From an uncultured Helicobacter sp. (GTDB lineage: Bacteria; Campylobacterota; Campylobacteria; Campylobacterales; Helicobacteraceae), in the NCBI GenBank assembly GCA_949298825.1, contig CASFYB010000002.1, positions 89,364-153,363 on the forward strand: 64,000 nucleotides of DNA, given 5' to 3'. Positions 1 to 9,196 of the stretch are shown piece after piece. The translations under genes and the position numbers were made by a program. The stretch's first letter is position 1. Every line of letters begins with the position of its first letter. The notes under the pieces were generated by a model, which saw only the letters and a program-made list of their open reading frames with translations, was not told the DNA's origin and made no database searches.

Positions 1-257
1 ATCTTAGTGGTGGACAAAGACAGAGAATAGCCATTGCTAGGGCTATTTATAAGAATCCAGAAATCCTCATTTTAGATGAGGCTACAAGTGCGCTAGATAT
101 GCATACAGAAGAAGCTATTAAGGATACGATTGCAAAGATTGCAAAAGATAAGATTGTGATTTTAGTCGCTCATCGCCCAAGTACGATTGCCTTAGCCAAT
201 AAGATCTATCATTTTAACAAAGGTGAGGTTAAATTAGAAGAGGTTGCAAAAAGGTAG
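1..257 (+). CDS. ABC transporter ATP-binding protein, C-terminal fragment
   Basis: The window opens inside this gene, so only about the last 85 codons are present and the start is missing. The fragment begins in the ABC signature (LSGGQRQRIAIARA), continues through the Walker B and D-loop stretch ([12 protein letters not shown]) and the switch histidine (AHRPST), and stops at TAG. These are the nucleotide-binding parts of an ABC exporter or lipid/glycan flippase subunit. It resembles the complete exporter ending at 23427, with which it shares 29 identical bases. The substrate cannot be told from this fragment. Two tRNA genes on the other strand follow directly. Confidence 0.9.
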   Translation, partial: LSGGQRQRIAIARAIYKNPEILILDEATSALDMHTEEAIKDTIAKIAKDKIVILVAHRPSTIALANKIYHFNKGEVKLEEVAKR

Positions 258-259
258 AA

Positions 260-336
<77 letters not shown>

Positions 337-365
337 ATATATAAAATAAGGGAATATAGTTGAAG

Positions 366-440
366 TGGCTGGGGTAAAAGGATTCGAACCTCTGAATGGC
401 TGGACCAAAACCAGCTGCCTTACCGCTTGGCGATACCCCA
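366..440 (-). tRNA. tRNA-Gln (TTG)
   Basis: On the minus strand this 75-nt cloverleaf begins TGGGGTATCG, has the anticodon loop TTTTGGT with TTG as anticodon, and ends GCCA with an encoded CCA. It lies 29 bp from the initiator tRNA gene on the same strand, so the two may be one transcript. Confidence 0.93.
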
Positions 441-505
441 ATATTCAAAATAAAACTGAATTATATTATTTTTTATAGGACTTGTCAATAGGATAAATTG
501 TGGGC

Positions 506-511
506 TATAAT
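506..511 (+). promoter_or_regulatory. -10 box of the ribBA promoter
   Basis: A perfect TATAAT lies 25 bp upstream of the ribBA start codon, in AT-rich DNA as is usual for sigma-70 promoters of this group, which have little -35 conservation. A ribosome binding site (AAAGGA) follows shortly before the ATG. No FMN riboswitch is visible in the short leader. Confidence 0.6.
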
Positions 512-535
512 TTGGCAATCAATAAAGGATAAATA

Positions 536-1582
536 ATGAATATTAGTTTGAAGGAAAGTTTGAAACGTGTAAAAGAGGCTATAGCAGCTTATAGAAATGG
601 CGAAATGCTTATTGTGATGGATGATGAGGATAGGGAAAATGAAGGAGATCTAGTCTTAGCTGGAATCTTTTCTACACCAGAGAAGATTAATTTTATGGCT
701 AAGTATGCAAGAGGATTGATTTGTGTATGTATTACCCCTGATTTGGCAAATAAGCTAGATCTTCCCCCTATGGTGGCTAGAAATGATTCTAACCATGAGA
801 CGGCATTTACAGTAAGTATAGATGCACGTGAAGCTAAAACTGGTATTTCGGCATTTGAAAGAGATATGACAATTAATTTATTATGCGATGATAATGCTAG
901 AAGCGATGACTTTGTGCGCCCAGGCCATATCTTTCCTTTGGTGGCTAAAGATGGAGGGGTATTAGTGCGTACTGGTCATACAGAGGCTGGGATTGATTTA
1001 TGCAGGCTTGCTGGATTAAAGCCAGTGAGTGTTATTTGTGAGATTATGAAAGATGATGGGACGATGGCTGGGCATGGAGATAAGTTTTTGCTTGATTTTG
1101 CCAAAGAACATCAGATTAAAATACTTTATATCTCTGATCTTATTGCCTACAGGATGCAAAATGAAAATTTGCTCAAGATGATGGAAAGTGGGCCAGTAGA
1201 GTTTCTATCTCATCGCGTGAAACGTTATGATTTTTGCGATCATTTAGGTAGGGTGCATTCTGCTTTGGAGTTTATGGAGGATAGAAAGAAGAATCCTTTA
1301 GTGAGATTTGAGATCATACATAGTGATTTTGAGCGGCTAAGTGATTATGCTAGTTATTTATATTTATTGCGTTGTGTTGAGAAGCTGGCTAAAGATGGAG
1401 GTGTGCTAATCTTTTTGCAAGATAGCGGGGTGAAGGATGGAGTGGTTAAGAACTTTGGTATTGGTGCACAAGTGTTAAAAAGTTTGCATATTAATGAGTT
1501 TTATCTTATAACTTCTTCTAAGCGAGAGTTTAGCGCATTGGGTGGTTTTGATTTAAAGATTATTGATTATATCAATATCTAA
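536..1582 (+). CDS. ribBA: 3,4-dihydroxy-2-butanone 4-phosphate synthase with degenerate GTP cyclohydrolase II domain (RibBA-like)
   Basis: The N-terminal 200 residues form a RibB domain, which converts ribulose 5-phosphate to 3,4-dihydroxy-2-butanone 4-phosphate for riboflavin synthesis. Its acidic metal and substrate loop (DDEDRENEGDL, about residue 30), RPGHIFPL and the GHTEAGIDLCRLAG stretch are all present. The remaining 140 residues align weakly with GTP cyclohydrolase II. The zinc cysteines and catalytic loop are gone: HSEC became HSDF, the second Cys pair is lost, and no RQEGR stretch remains. The protein is also shorter than a full RibBA (about 400 residues). Only the RibB reaction is therefore expected, and a separate RibA should exist elsewhere. 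The gene stands alone behind its own promoter. Confidence 0.9.
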   Translation: MNISLKESLKRVKEAIAAYRNGEMLIVMDDEDRENEGDLVLAGIFSTPEKINFMAKYARGLICVCITPDLANKLDLPPMVARNDSNHETAFTVSIDAREAKTGISAFERDMTINLLCDDNARSDDFVRPGHIFPLVAKDGGVLVRTGHTEAGIDLCRLAGLKPVSVICEIMKDDGTMAGHGDKFLLDFAKEHQIKILYISDLIAYRMQNENLLKMMESGPVEFLSHRVKRYDFCDHLGRVHSALEFMEDRKKNPLVRFEIIHSDFERLSDYASYLYLLRCVEKLAKDGGVLIFLQDSGVKDGVVKNFGIGAQVLKSLHINEFYLITSSKREFSALGGFDLKIIDYINI

Positions 1583-1756
1583 ATTTCTTACTAGCTTGCA
1601 ATGCTCATTAATAAAGCTAGAATCTAGCATAATGGGGTCAATCTGATAGCCTATTTCTTTTAGGTCTGTGGCTTGGTTGATGCGATCAAGTAGCTTTTTG
1701 GGTATGTGCTTTTTTGTAAGTGTTAGGGGTGTTTTTTGATAAAAGGTAGTAAAAGC
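1553..1756 (-). pseudogene. Possible gene remnant directly after prfA
   Basis: Starting at the codon after the prfA stop and in the same frame, the minus strand stays open for 67 codons and ends at TAA inside the 3' end of ribBA. The translation is protein-like (for example KKHIPKKLLDRINQ and IGYQIDPIMLDSS) with codons typical of the neighbours. There is no ATG, GTG or TTG near its beginning. The only ATG is about 30 codons from the end. I do not recognise the family. It may be the tail of a decayed gene or a chance open frame. Confidence 0.35.
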
Positions 1757-2824
1757 TTATGCATCAGATGCTCCCATAAGTTCGCTTTGATGATGCGCAA
1801 TTAGCGGCGAGATGATTGCATCAAGATTGCCAGAGAGCATAATTTCTTCAAGACTATATAGCGTGAGGTTTATCCTGTGGTCAGTTAAGCGATTTTGAGG
1901 GTAGTTGTAAGTGCGGATTCTCTCACTCCTATCTCCGCTACCTACTTGAGTTTTACGTGCTTGAGCATTTTGGCTTTGTTGCTCCTCAATCTGGGCTTCA
2001 TAGATTCTAGATCGTAGGATTTTCATAGCCTTATCTTTGTTTTTATGCTGGGATTTTTCATCCTGGATGGATACGCTAATGCCTGTTGGGATGTGAGTGA
2101 TTCTTACTGCAGAATCTGTGGTATTGACACATTGCCCTCCATGTCCACCAGCACGAAAAACCTCTATCCTAAGATCGTTTGGATTAATGTTGACTTCTAT
2201 TTCATCTACTTCTGGCATTAAGGCTACAGTGATTGCAGAAGTATGGATCCTGCCTTGAGATTCTGTCTCTGGGACTCGTTGTACGCGATGGGTGCCACCT
2301 TCAAACTTCAGTTTAGAATACGCTCCATTTCCTTGTATAAGCGCGATGATTTCCTTATATCCGCCTACATTATTCTCGCTGGAGCTGATGATTTCTACCT
2401 TCCACTTTTGCATATCTGCATAGCGACAATAAGCGCGGAATAAATCCCCCACAAAAATCCCGGCTTCATCTCCACCTGTACCAGCGCGAAGCTCTAGATA
2501 GATATTTTTATTATCATTGGGGTCTTTTGGGATAAGCAGGGTTTGGATGATTGATTCTAGCTCTTGTTTTTTTACTTCTAGTTCTTTGATCTCCTCTTTT
2601 GCCAGTTCCCCAAGTTCTTTATCTTCAAGAAGAGCTTTATTTTCTTGGATAGATTCTAGAGTTTGTAGATAGATCTTTGCATTGTTTACGATCTCAGATA
2701 TATCGCTTTGCTCTTTGCTAAGTGAAGTAAGCTGCTTGATATCAGAGATAATCTCTGGATCCGCCAAGAGGGCGGAAATCTCATCATAACGTTTGATAAT
2801 AGGGATAAGCTTTGATTCAAGCAT
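1757..2824 (-). CDS. prfA: Peptide chain release factor 1
   Basis: RF1 recognises UAA and UAG in the ribosomal A site and triggers peptide release. This 355-residue protein has the usual length, the GGQ motif ([16 protein letters not shown]) that enters the peptidyl-transferase centre, and the RF1-type codon-recognition stretch [14 protein letters not shown]. The discriminator tripeptide is PET, within the PxT pattern of RF1, and is not the SPF of RF2. It is co-directional with rpsT 13 bp upstream, so the two form a translation operon. The acidic, coiled-coil N-terminal domain is intact. The open frame that follows the stop codon is described separately. Confidence 0.97.
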   Translation of the reverse strand: MLESKLIPIIKRYDEISALLADPEIISDIKQLTSLSKEQSDISEIVNNAKIYLQTLESIQENKALLEDKELGELAKEEIKELEVKKQELESIIQTLLIPKDPNDNKNIYLELRAGTGGDEAGIFVGDLFRAYCRYADMQKWKVEIISSSENNVGGYKEIIALIQGNGAYSKLKFEGGTHRVQRVPETESQGRIHTSAITVALMPEVDEIEVNINPNDLRIEVFRAGGHGGQCVNTTDSAVRITHIPTGISVSIQDEKSQHKNKDKAMKILRSRIYEAQIEEQQSQNAQARKTQVGSGDRSERIRTYNYPQNRLTDHRINLTLYSLEEIMLSGNLDAIISPLIAHHQSELMGASDA

Positions 2825-2837
2825 AAGTTAGGGAAGT

Positions 2838-3110
2838 TTAGGCAGAAATGGCAATTTTCTTTACAGCAGCATTAAGACGACTTACGCGGCGTGCAGCGGT
2901 ATTTTTTTTGATGATACCTTTGCTGACAAATTTATGAAGTTCTTTATTAGCAATTTTTAGAGCTTCTTGTGCTTTAGGAACATCATTTGCAGCAACACTT
3001 TCACGTACAGCTTTAATGATATTTTTGATTCTAGTGCGGTAATAGCGATTTCGCTCAGTTCTTTTAATGGTTTGGCGGATTCTTTTCTCTGCGGATTTAT
3101 GATTTGCCAT
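2838..3110 (-). CDS. rpsT: 30S ribosomal protein S20
   Basis: This is a 90-residue, very basic and helical protein beginning [13 protein letters not shown], the conserved start of S20, which binds 16S rRNA near helices 9 and 44 in the small subunit. A strong ribosome binding site (AAGGAAT) precedes the ATG. The gene is transcribed leftward into prfA and diverges from glmM. The 116 bp between them must hold both promoters. Confidence 0.97.
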   Translation of the reverse strand: MANHKSAEKRIRQTIKRTERNRYYRTRIKNIIKAVRESVAANDVPKAQEALKIANKELHKFVSKGIIKKNTAARRVSRLNAAVKKIAISA

Positions 3111-3226
3111 AGCTTAATTCCTTTTAATTTTAATCAAATTTAAAGGGCGATTATGCCATAATTTCGCTTAAATTGTGTTTAATTTATTTAGCATGGCACC
3201 CTGTCATGTTGGTTTAAGGAGAAAAA

Positions 3227-4570
3227 ATGAATAAAAGAGTGTTTGGTACTGATGGTGTAAGGGGGATGGCAGGTGAGGATATTACACCATTTTTAGCCCT
3301 TAGACTTGGTATTGCTGCTGGATTGTATTTTAAAAAATCCAGCATTACTAATAAGATTTTAGTAGGAAAAGATACAAGAAAGAGTGGCTATATGATTGAA
3401 AATGCGCTTGTATCAGCTCTGACTTCTATAGGCTATGATGTGATTCAAATCGGTCCTATGCCTACTCCTGCGATCGCATTTTTGACAGAAGATATGCGTT
3501 GTGATGGAGGGATTATGATTAGTGCTAGTCATAATCCATTTGAAGATAATGGAATCAAATTTTTTGATCGTTTTGGCTTTAAGCTTGATGTGGATGCTGA
3601 AAGAGAGATTGAGGCGATTTTGAGTGATGAAGGTTTGATTCATAATAGTTTTAAAACTCATACAGAGATTGGGAGTTCAAAACGTATTGATGATGTGATT
3701 GGACGTTATATTGTCCAGATTAAAAACTCTTTTCCTAAGAATTTTACAATGCAAGGCATACGAGTTGTGCTAGATTGTGCAAATGGTGCAGTATATAAGG
3801 CTGCGCCTACTATTTTTAGTGAGCTTGGCGCAGATGTTATGGTAATTAATAACAAACCAAATGGCTATAACATCAATGAGCAGTGTGGGGCGATTTATCC
3901 ACAAAATCTTAGCGAAGAAGTGAAGCGTTACCGTGCAGATATAGGCTTTGGCTTTGATGGGGATGCAGATAGGCTTGTGGTTGTAGATGATAAGGGGGAT
4001 ATTGTACATGGGGATAAGCTTATTGGAGCGCTGGCAGTTTATTTGCAAGATACGCAGAGATTATCACAGCCAAAAATTGTCGCTACCTTAATGAGTAATC
4101 TTGCTTTAGAGGAGTATTTAAAAACAAAGGGCATTGAGCTTTTAAGATGTGATGTGGGGGATAAATATGTAAGTGATTTAATGAAAAAAGAGAATCTTAA
4201 TTTTGGAGGGGAGCAAAGCGGGCATATTATTTTTAGTGATTTTGCTAAAACTGGCGATGGTTTAGTTAGTGCATTGCAGGTTATGGGGCTTTTAAAATCT
4301 AGCAATATGAAAAGCTCAAAAGTGCTAAATCCTTTCTCTTTACATCCTCAAAAGCTTCTAAATATCAATGTCTCTCAAAAAATACCATTAGATTCTATTG
4401 ATGGCTATGCAAAGTGGCTAGAGGATATACAAAAATGTGGCATGAGGCATTTGGTGCGCTATTCTGGTACAGAAAATAAATTGAGAATCTTGCTTGAGGG
4501 GAAAGACTCTAAGATGTTAGATTCTATTTTGGAAGATTTTAGCGCATTTTTAAAATCTCATTTGCTTTAA
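3227..4570 (+). CDS. glmM: Phosphoglucosamine mutase
   Basis: GlmM interconverts glucosamine 6-phosphate and glucosamine 1-phosphate on the way to UDP-GlcNAc for peptidoglycan and lipopolysaccharide. The 447-residue protein has the full hexosephosphate mutase layout. The phosphoserine loop is [16 protein letters not shown] near residue 100, the metal loop is DGDADR near 245, the sugar-binding loop is GGEQSGHI near 330, and the phosphate-binding loop [11 protein letters not shown] is near the C-terminus. An AAGGAG ribosome binding site precedes the ATG. lspA follows after 14 bp, so the two are probably one operon. Confidence 0.97.
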   Translation: MNKRVFGTDGVRGMAGEDITPFLALRLGIAAGLYFKKSSITNKILVGKDTRKSGYMIENALVSALTSIGYDVIQIGPMPTPAIAFLTEDMRCDGGIMISASHNPFEDNGIKFFDRFGFKLDVDAEREIEAILSDEGLIHNSFKTHTEIGSSKRIDDVIGRYIVQIKNSFPKNFTMQGIRVVLDCANGAVYKAAPTIFSELGADVMVINNKPNGYNINEQCGAIYPQNLSEEVKRYRADIGFGFDGDADRLVVVDDKGDIVHGDKLIGALAVYLQDTQRLSQPKIVATLMSNLALEEYLKTKGIELLRCDVGDKYVSDLMKKENLNFGGEQSGHIIFSDFAKTGDGLVSALQVMGLLKSSNMKSSKVLNPFSLHPQKLLNINVSQKIPLDSIDGYAKWLEDIQKCGMRHLVRYSGTENKLRILLEGKDSKMLDSILEDFSAFLKSHLL

Positions 4571-4584
4571 AGGATAGAGGGGTA

Positions 4585-5070
4585 ATGAAAAGAAAAATAG
4601 TTATTTTTTGTCTTTCTTTTTTTGTGATTTTTATTCTTGATCGGGTGATTAAGATGCTTATTTTAAAGCAGTGTGGATGGAATACCTGCTTAATATGGCA
4701 AAGTGATATTTTGTCTTTAGTGTTGGTGTTTAATAGGGGGGTGGCCTTTTCTTTGCTGAGCTTTTTAGGAGAAGGGCTAAAATATTTGCAAGTATTGTTG
4801 CTTATGGGCGTGGTTTATTGGCTTTTTAAATACGGACGAGAGCTTTTTATAAGGCATGCTATGGCTTTTGGCTTTATTATTGCTGGCGGCATGAGTAATA
4901 TATTGGATCGTTTTGTATATGGCGGTGTGGTAGATTATGTTTATTGGCATTTTTATTTTGAATTTGCTGTGTTTAATTTTGCTGATGTTATGATTGATGT
5001 AGGGGTAGGATTGGTGATTTTGGCTATGCTTTATGATAGGCGTAAGGCTAGCTCATCGCTCAAAAAATAA
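4585..5070 (+). CDS. lspA: Lipoprotein signal peptidase (signal peptidase II)
   Basis: LspA is an inner-membrane aspartyl protease that removes signal peptides from prolipoproteins. The 161-residue protein has four hydrophobic segments and both catalytic aspartate motifs, NILDRFVYGGVVDY (about residue 110) and FNFADVMIDVG (about residue 130). It sits 14 bp after glmM in the same direction. Its last 40 bp overlap the 3' end of the convergent hemW gene. Both proteins look complete, so the overlap does not look like a frameshift artefact. Confidence 0.95.
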   Translation: MKRKIVIFCLSFFVIFILDRVIKMLILKQCGWNTCLIWQSDILSLVLVFNRGVAFSLLSFLGEGLKYLQVLLLMGVVYWLFKYGRELFIRHAMAFGFIIAGGMSNILDRFVYGGVVDYVYWHFYFEFAVFNFADVMIDVGVGLVILAMLYDRRKASSSLKK

Positions 5071-6125
5071 TCTAATGCATAGATGCGGTTATTTTTTATT
5101 TCAATAAGATTGTGAGATTTTAGTATTTCTAGATTCTCTAAAGCTTTGGAATCAAGTAGTGAGATATCTACGCCTACTTCAGATCTAAGCCCTAAAAACA
5201 AGCTCTCTAGAAGGATATCTTGAGTGCTTAGGTATTCAATAGAACGTTTATTTGGATGGGTGATATAATCATTGAGGTTTTTTGTAGCCTGAAGGCGGAT
5301 GGCTGGTGAGTGATCTGTATTATAGCTGCTATTTTTAAGAGCTTTATTAGAGAGTTTCCCTACAGCTCCAGCCCCACACCCTATGTAGTCCATCCCTTGC
5401 CAATAGGCTAGATTATGTGCACATTTTTTCCCATTTTTTGGGATAAAGTTTGATACCTCATAGGCATAAAAACCAGAGTGGTTTAAAGCCTCAATGAGGA
5501 CTTTGTGTTGAGGGGTGGTGCTCTCTTTTTCTCCTCGCTTTTTAAGTCTGGAATCATCTTCAATGCTAAGGCTATAGGCAGAGAGATGGCTGATGGGTAG
5601 TTGTGTGGCTAGCATGATCTCTTCTTTGATACGTTTTGGATCATCAAGGGGTGTGTCATAAATTAGATCAATACTAAGGTTGAAGATATTTGCCTTTTGG
5701 GCGCATTCTAATGCGTAATAAATATCTTTTTGGCCATGCTCTCTCTCTAGATAGGCAAGTTTATCTGTAAAAAAGCTTTGTACTCCAAGGCTAAGGCGGT
5801 TTATACCAAGATCGTGCATTTGTTGGCACCATTGTTGTGTGATGAGATTTGGGTTTGCTTCAGTAGTGATCTCACAGTCTTTTGTTAGAGTAAAGTTTTG
5901 TCTAATGGCTGCAAAGATCTTTTCATAGAAGTGAGTTTCTAACATATTTGGCGTGCCTCCACCAAAAAAAATCGAGCTAAGAGGCTCTTTGCAAGCATTT
6001 TTTGAGATGTCTAAAATTAGCGCATTAACATAGTCATCATAAAGTTCCTCGCTATTTGTAAAGGAATTAAAAGTGCAATAACCACAACGTGAGGAACAAA
6101 AAGGAATATGAATATAAAGAGTCAT
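5031..6125 (-). CDS. hemW: Heme chaperone HemW, radical SAM family
   Basis: This 364-residue protein begins with a radical-SAM iron-sulfur motif, CSSRCGYC (Cys10, Cys14, Cys17), followed by FFGGGTPN and the conserved EANPN stretch. This pattern fits the short HemW branch of the HemN/coproporphyrinogen oxidase family, which transfers heme, rather than oxygen-independent coproporphyrinogen III oxidase HemN, which is near 450 residues. Old annotations often call it hemN. It converges on and overlaps lspA by 40 bp, and is divergent from the cytochrome c gene to its right. Confidence 0.88.
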   Translation of the reverse strand: MTLYIHIPFCSSRCGYCTFNSFTNSEELYDDYVNALILDISKNACKEPLSSIFFGGGTPNMLETHFYEKIFAAIRQNFTLTKDCEITTEANPNLITQQWCQQMHDLGINRLSLGVQSFFTDKLAYLEREHGQKDIYYALECAQKANIFNLSIDLIYDTPLDDPKRIKEEIMLATQLPISHLSAYSLSIEDDSRLKKRGEKESTTPQHKVLIEALNHSGFYAYEVSNFIPKNGKKCAHNLAYWQGMDYIGCGAGAVGKLSNKALKNSSYNTDHSPAIRLQATKNLNDYITHPNKRSIEYLSTQDILLESLFLGLRSEVGVDISLLDSKALENLEILKSHNLIEIKNNRIYALDYFLSDELALRLS

Positions 6126-6197
6126 TGTAATTGTGAACTTTTGTTAATAATTTTTATAGCATAATTATAACTTAAATTTATATAGAAAGGATGAACT

Positions 6198-6497
6198 ATG
6201 AAAAAACTATTTTTTATAGCTACTTTGGGTATGGCTGCGTTATATGCAGATCCTGCTACAATTATTAAGAGTAAGTGTGCTGCATGCCATGGCCAGAAAA
6301 TGGAAAAAGTAGCACTAGGAAAAAGCGCAAAGGTTAATACTATGAGTGCACAAGAGATTGAAGAAGCGCTTAAGGGTTATAAGGCTGGTACATTAAATAA
6401 GCATGGTCTTGGCGCGACTATGAGAGGTCAAGCAGCAGCACTTAGTGATTCTGATATTAGTGATTTGGCTAAGTATATTACTACTGAGCTAAAATAA
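6198..6497 (+). CDS. Cytochrome c553 (class I c-type cytochrome)
   Basis: This is a 99-residue periplasmic electron carrier. It has a signal peptide (MKKLFFIATLGMAALYA) and then a single heme-binding CAACH close to the mature N-terminus. A methionine in ATMRGQ is the likely axial ligand, and the C-terminal helix is SDISDLAKYIT. In this group such carriers pass electrons between the bc1 complex and cbb3 oxidase or peroxidases. A second, different c553 is encoded at 10287-10598. The gene is monocistronic, with a ribosome binding site GAAAGGA and a hairpin just after the stop. Confidence 0.92.
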   Translation: MKKLFFIATLGMAALYADPATIIKSKCAACHGQKMEKVALGKSAKVNTMSAQEIEEALKGYKAGTLNKHGLGATMRGQAAALSDSDISDLAKYITTELK

Positions 6498-6505
6498 CTT
6501 CTTGA

Positions 6506-6527
6506 GAGGGATTTGTTAATATCCCTC
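6506..6527. terminator. Hairpin between the convergent c553 and folE genes
   Basis: GAGGGAT and ATCCCTC form a perfect 7-bp stem around an 8-base loop, 8 bp after the cytochrome stop codon and 20 bp before the folE stop codon. The U-run after it is weak, so it is a likely but not certain terminator for one or both genes. Confidence 0.5.
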
Positions 6528-6547
6528 CTTACCAATCTTAAGTAGAT

Positions 6548-7087
6548 TTAATTTTTAAGCAATGATATAAATTCAGATCTGGTTTTAGGATCGCTTTTAA
6601 AGATTCCACGTAGGGCTGAAGTGTGGATGGTGGTATGTTGTTTTTCTATGCCTTGCATCCGCATACATAGATGCGTAGCATCACAAATAACCATTACCCC
6701 TTTTGGTTGCAAGATCTCCATCAAAATATCAGCTAGTTCTGATGTGAGGCGCTCCTGGATCTGTAGTCGTTTGCTATAAATATCCACCACGCGCGCCAAT
6801 CCCCCAATACCTGCTAAAAACTTATCTGGAATATAGCCAATATGGATATGTCCAAAAAAGGGCAGCATATGATGTTCACACATTGAATAAAACTCAACAT
6901 TTTTTAGCACAATCATTTCATCAAAGTTTTCTTGATTAAAGGTGCTACCTAGCGCTGTTTTGGGGTCTTTTTCATAGCCATCAAAAAGATGTGCATAGAG
7001 TTTTTTGATTCTTTGTGGTGTGTCTTTTAGACCTTCTCTATTTGGATTTTCACCAATTTCTTTGCAAAATGCTTCAAAATCAATCAT
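6548..7087 (-). CDS. folE: GTP cyclohydrolase I
   Basis: FolE converts GTP to 7,8-dihydroneopterin triphosphate, the first step of folate synthesis and a source for queuosine. The start was set at the ATG at 7087 (MIDFEAFC), because AAGGGAG lies just before it. The frame is open 25 codons further upstream, but that extension overlaps the htpX gene and is not family-like. The resulting 179 residues are the usual length. Zinc and catalytic motifs are visible as SMCEHHMLPFFG and CDATHLCMRMQG, with the second zinc Cys in the latter. It is last in a leftward cluster with htpX and truD. Confidence 0.95.
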   Translation of the reverse strand: MIDFEAFCKEIGENPNREGLKDTPQRIKKLYAHLFDGYEKDPKTALGSTFNQENFDEMIVLKNVEFYSMCEHHMLPFFGHIHIGYIPDKFLAGIGGLARVVDIYSKRLQIQERLTSELADILMEILQPKGVMVICDATHLCMRMQGIEKQHTTIHTSALRGIFKSDPKTRSEFISLLKN

Positions 7088-7097
7088 TTTTACTCCC

Positions 7098-8021
7098 TTA
7101 ATAATATTTGCCAAGTAGGGTAGCGATGCGATTTTTAGTGCTTGGATGAGTGCTAAGAGCATCGCTAAAAATATAGGCAGCTTGACGAGTAGGATTAGAA
7201 TCTATTTTACTGTAATCATTTTGTGCATAGTTTTGTTCTATCTTTTGCAGGGCTCTTATTAAGGGTTTTGGATCCTTCATAAGCCACGCCGCACCAGAAT
7301 CTGCCATATATTCTCGAGTGCGGCTAAGATACATTTGTAGCAATAGAGTAAAAATAGGCAGGATAAATTGCAAAATAAAAAGGATGTTACGTGCAAGATT
7401 GGCCCCTTCTTTGTGATTTTTGCCTAAAAATAAGAAGACCACCCAGTTAGATACCAATAATAAAATATTACTCAAAACCCCGACACATAAAGTGAGGCGG
7501 ATATCCCCATGTCGTATATGACTAAGCTCATGAGCGATAACTGCTTCAAGCTCAAGCATATCTAGCTTTTGTATTAATGTGGTAGTGAGGGCGATGAGAG
7601 AATTTTTTTCATTCCAGCCACTTGCAAAGGCATTCATATAAGGAGCATCAATAATATAGAGTTTAGGGATAAAATGAAGATTGGCACGCTTTGTAAGACT
7701 TTCTAAAATAGCAAAGATTTTGCGCTCTAGTGTGCTATCTTGTTTGTGAGTGATTTCTTTGTATAGATTGCCAGCTAGCATAATGCTAGAAAAGTTTGTA
7801 ATACTAAAAAATACTATGCTGCTTGCAATAATGGCCATAGTGATGCTGGCAGTAGGCATGGCTTGTAAGCTAATAAGCTCATAAAATCCGCTAGATAGGC
7901 TGCTGGCATCAATGCGAATAATATCTACTAAAAAACCAATAAGAAAAAATATAAAAATATAGGTAAGAATAACGCAAAAACTTTTAAAACGATTTCTAGC
8001 AATAATAAGGCTAAACTCCAT
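7098..8021 (-). CDS. htpX: HtpX-like M48 zinc metalloprotease
   Basis: This is a 307-residue inner-membrane protease with two N-terminal transmembrane segments. Its zinc site [10 protein letters not shown] lies near residue 165, two more hydrophobic segments follow, and the third ligand region [12 protein letters not shown] is near residue 245. HtpX proteins degrade misfolded membrane proteins. The gene is 8 bp downstream of truD and 10 bp upstream of folE. The truD-htpX-folE order matches what I recall for H. pylori. Confidence 0.92.
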   Translation of the reverse strand: MEFSLIIARNRFKSFCVILTYIFIFFLIGFLVDIIRIDASSLSSGFYELISLQAMPTASITMAIIASSIVFFSITNFSSIMLAGNLYKEITHKQDSTLERKIFAILESLTKRANLHFIPKLYIIDAPYMNAFASGWNEKNSLIALTTTLIQKLDMLELEAVIAHELSHIRHGDIRLTLCVGVLSNILLLVSNWVVFLFLGKNHKEGANLARNILFILQFILPIFTLLLQMYLSRTREYMADSGAAWLMKDPKPLIRALQKIEQNYAQNDYSKIDSNPTRQAAYIFSDALSTHPSTKNRIATLLGKYY

Positions 8022-8029
8022 ATAATCCT

Positions 8030-9193
8030 CTAATCTAGTAGGATATCGCGATGAGCGAGCTCTTGGATAAAAATTGTAGCATAACTTCCCTTTGGCAGGA
8101 AAAACTCAAGCTCAAAATGTGTCTTTTCTTGTATATAGCGAGTTTTAAGGTCTTCTGGATAGATCCAGGCATATCTTCTTGCACCAATTGCAGGTATATT
8201 TAAGGGACAGTGAGTATGCAAGGTTTCATTTTCTAGCTCTAAGACCAGATCTTGTGCGCTAAAAAGTTTTGAGCCAAAGAGTGGAGCAGATGGGCAGATT
8301 GCACGATTGAAAAAACGATTAGAATCAGTTTTTAAATCCTGTGTGCAAAATAGTTTGCCTCTAGGGTAGTGCTCCATCACATCCCCAGGGAGAATCTTAA
8401 AAAAATGAGCCTGGCTTTTTAGCTCTTTTAAAAGCATAGCATCATCTAGCCCTTTAAACCCTTCAAGTTTTAGCGCAGTGTGAAGTTCAGAGTTTTGAAA
8501 TGAGGCTAGGATGTGGCTTAATGTGATGCGTTTGGCAAGATAGAGGTTGAAAAGATAGCTTTGCAGGCTTGAGAAGAGAAAGTTTTTTAGCGTTTTATTG
8601 CGACATGTACGTTTTTTTTGCAAAATCTCAATGGCTTCTATGTGATTATTTTGAAATTTGCCAAAACGTTGATAGCCAAAATAGTTGGGCAAACCATTTT
8701 TTAGGATTTTTTGTGCGACATTCTCTAGCATTAGGGCAGAGCTAGGATGGACTTTTTTAAGGCGGATAAAAAAGGAATTACCTCTTAAATGCCCTAGTTT
8801 GATTTTATTGCTATGATAGGTTTGTGAGAGGACTTTGATCCCCTTTTCTTCCAGACTAGAAAGAGAGGCAGATAGATTTTTAGCATAGCTTTTATGAAGC
8901 GAGATATACTGGATAGTAGTAGCGCTTTTATCTTTTAAACCGGCATAGCCAAAGTCTTTGCAGCCAAGATGAGATGAGAGGATTTTGAGCATCTCTTGAG
9001 TGCTTAGGCCTTTTTTGCGTATCTCTAAGATAAGATGTTCTCCTTGTTGACTAAAGGGATAGAGAGGGATTTCTCGTACAAAAAAATCACGTGAGTTTTG
9101 AGAAAAATAAAAAGGGATGGGAGCATGATTTAGCGCATATATCTGTGGGATGGGAGCATGGATTTGGATATTATCTGATTGAGTTTTATTCAT
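8030..9193 (-). CDS. truD: tRNA pseudouridine(13) synthase TruD
   Basis: TruD isomerises uridine 13 in some tRNAs. The 387-residue protein has the family signature with the catalytic aspartate in [15 protein letters not shown] near residue 82, and the downstream NYFGYQRFG motif typical of TruD. It begins 3 bp after the end of alr, so alr, truD, htpX and folE are most likely transcribed together. Confidence 0.95.
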   Translation of the reverse strand: MNKTQSDNIQIHAPIPQIYALNHAPIPFYFSQNSRDFFVREIPLYPFSQQGEHLILEIRKKGLSTQEMLKILSSHLGCKDFGYAGLKDKSATTIQYISLHKSYAKNLSASLSSLEEKGIKVLSQTYHSNKIKLGHLRGNSFFIRLKKVHPSSALMLENVAQKILKNGLPNYFGYQRFGKFQNNHIEAIEILQKKRTCRNKTLKNFLFSSLQSYLFNLYLAKRITLSHILASFQNSELHTALKLEGFKGLDDAMLLKELKSQAHFFKILPGDVMEHYPRGKLFCTQDLKTDSNRFFNRAICPSAPLFGSKLFSAQDLVLELENETLHTHCPLNIPAIGARRYAWIYPEDLKTRYIQEKTHFELEFFLPKGSYATIFIQELAHRDILLD

Positions 9194-9196
9194 TTT

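Noticed and set aside
5031..5070. Overlap of lspA and hemW as a possible frameshift
   Set aside because: Both proteins keep normal lengths and C-terminal patterns, so it is a true convergent overlap.
7088..7162. Upstream start for folE overlapping htpX
   Set aside because: The extra 25 residues are antisense-like in quality, overlap htpX, and the ATG at 7087 has a good ribosome binding site.
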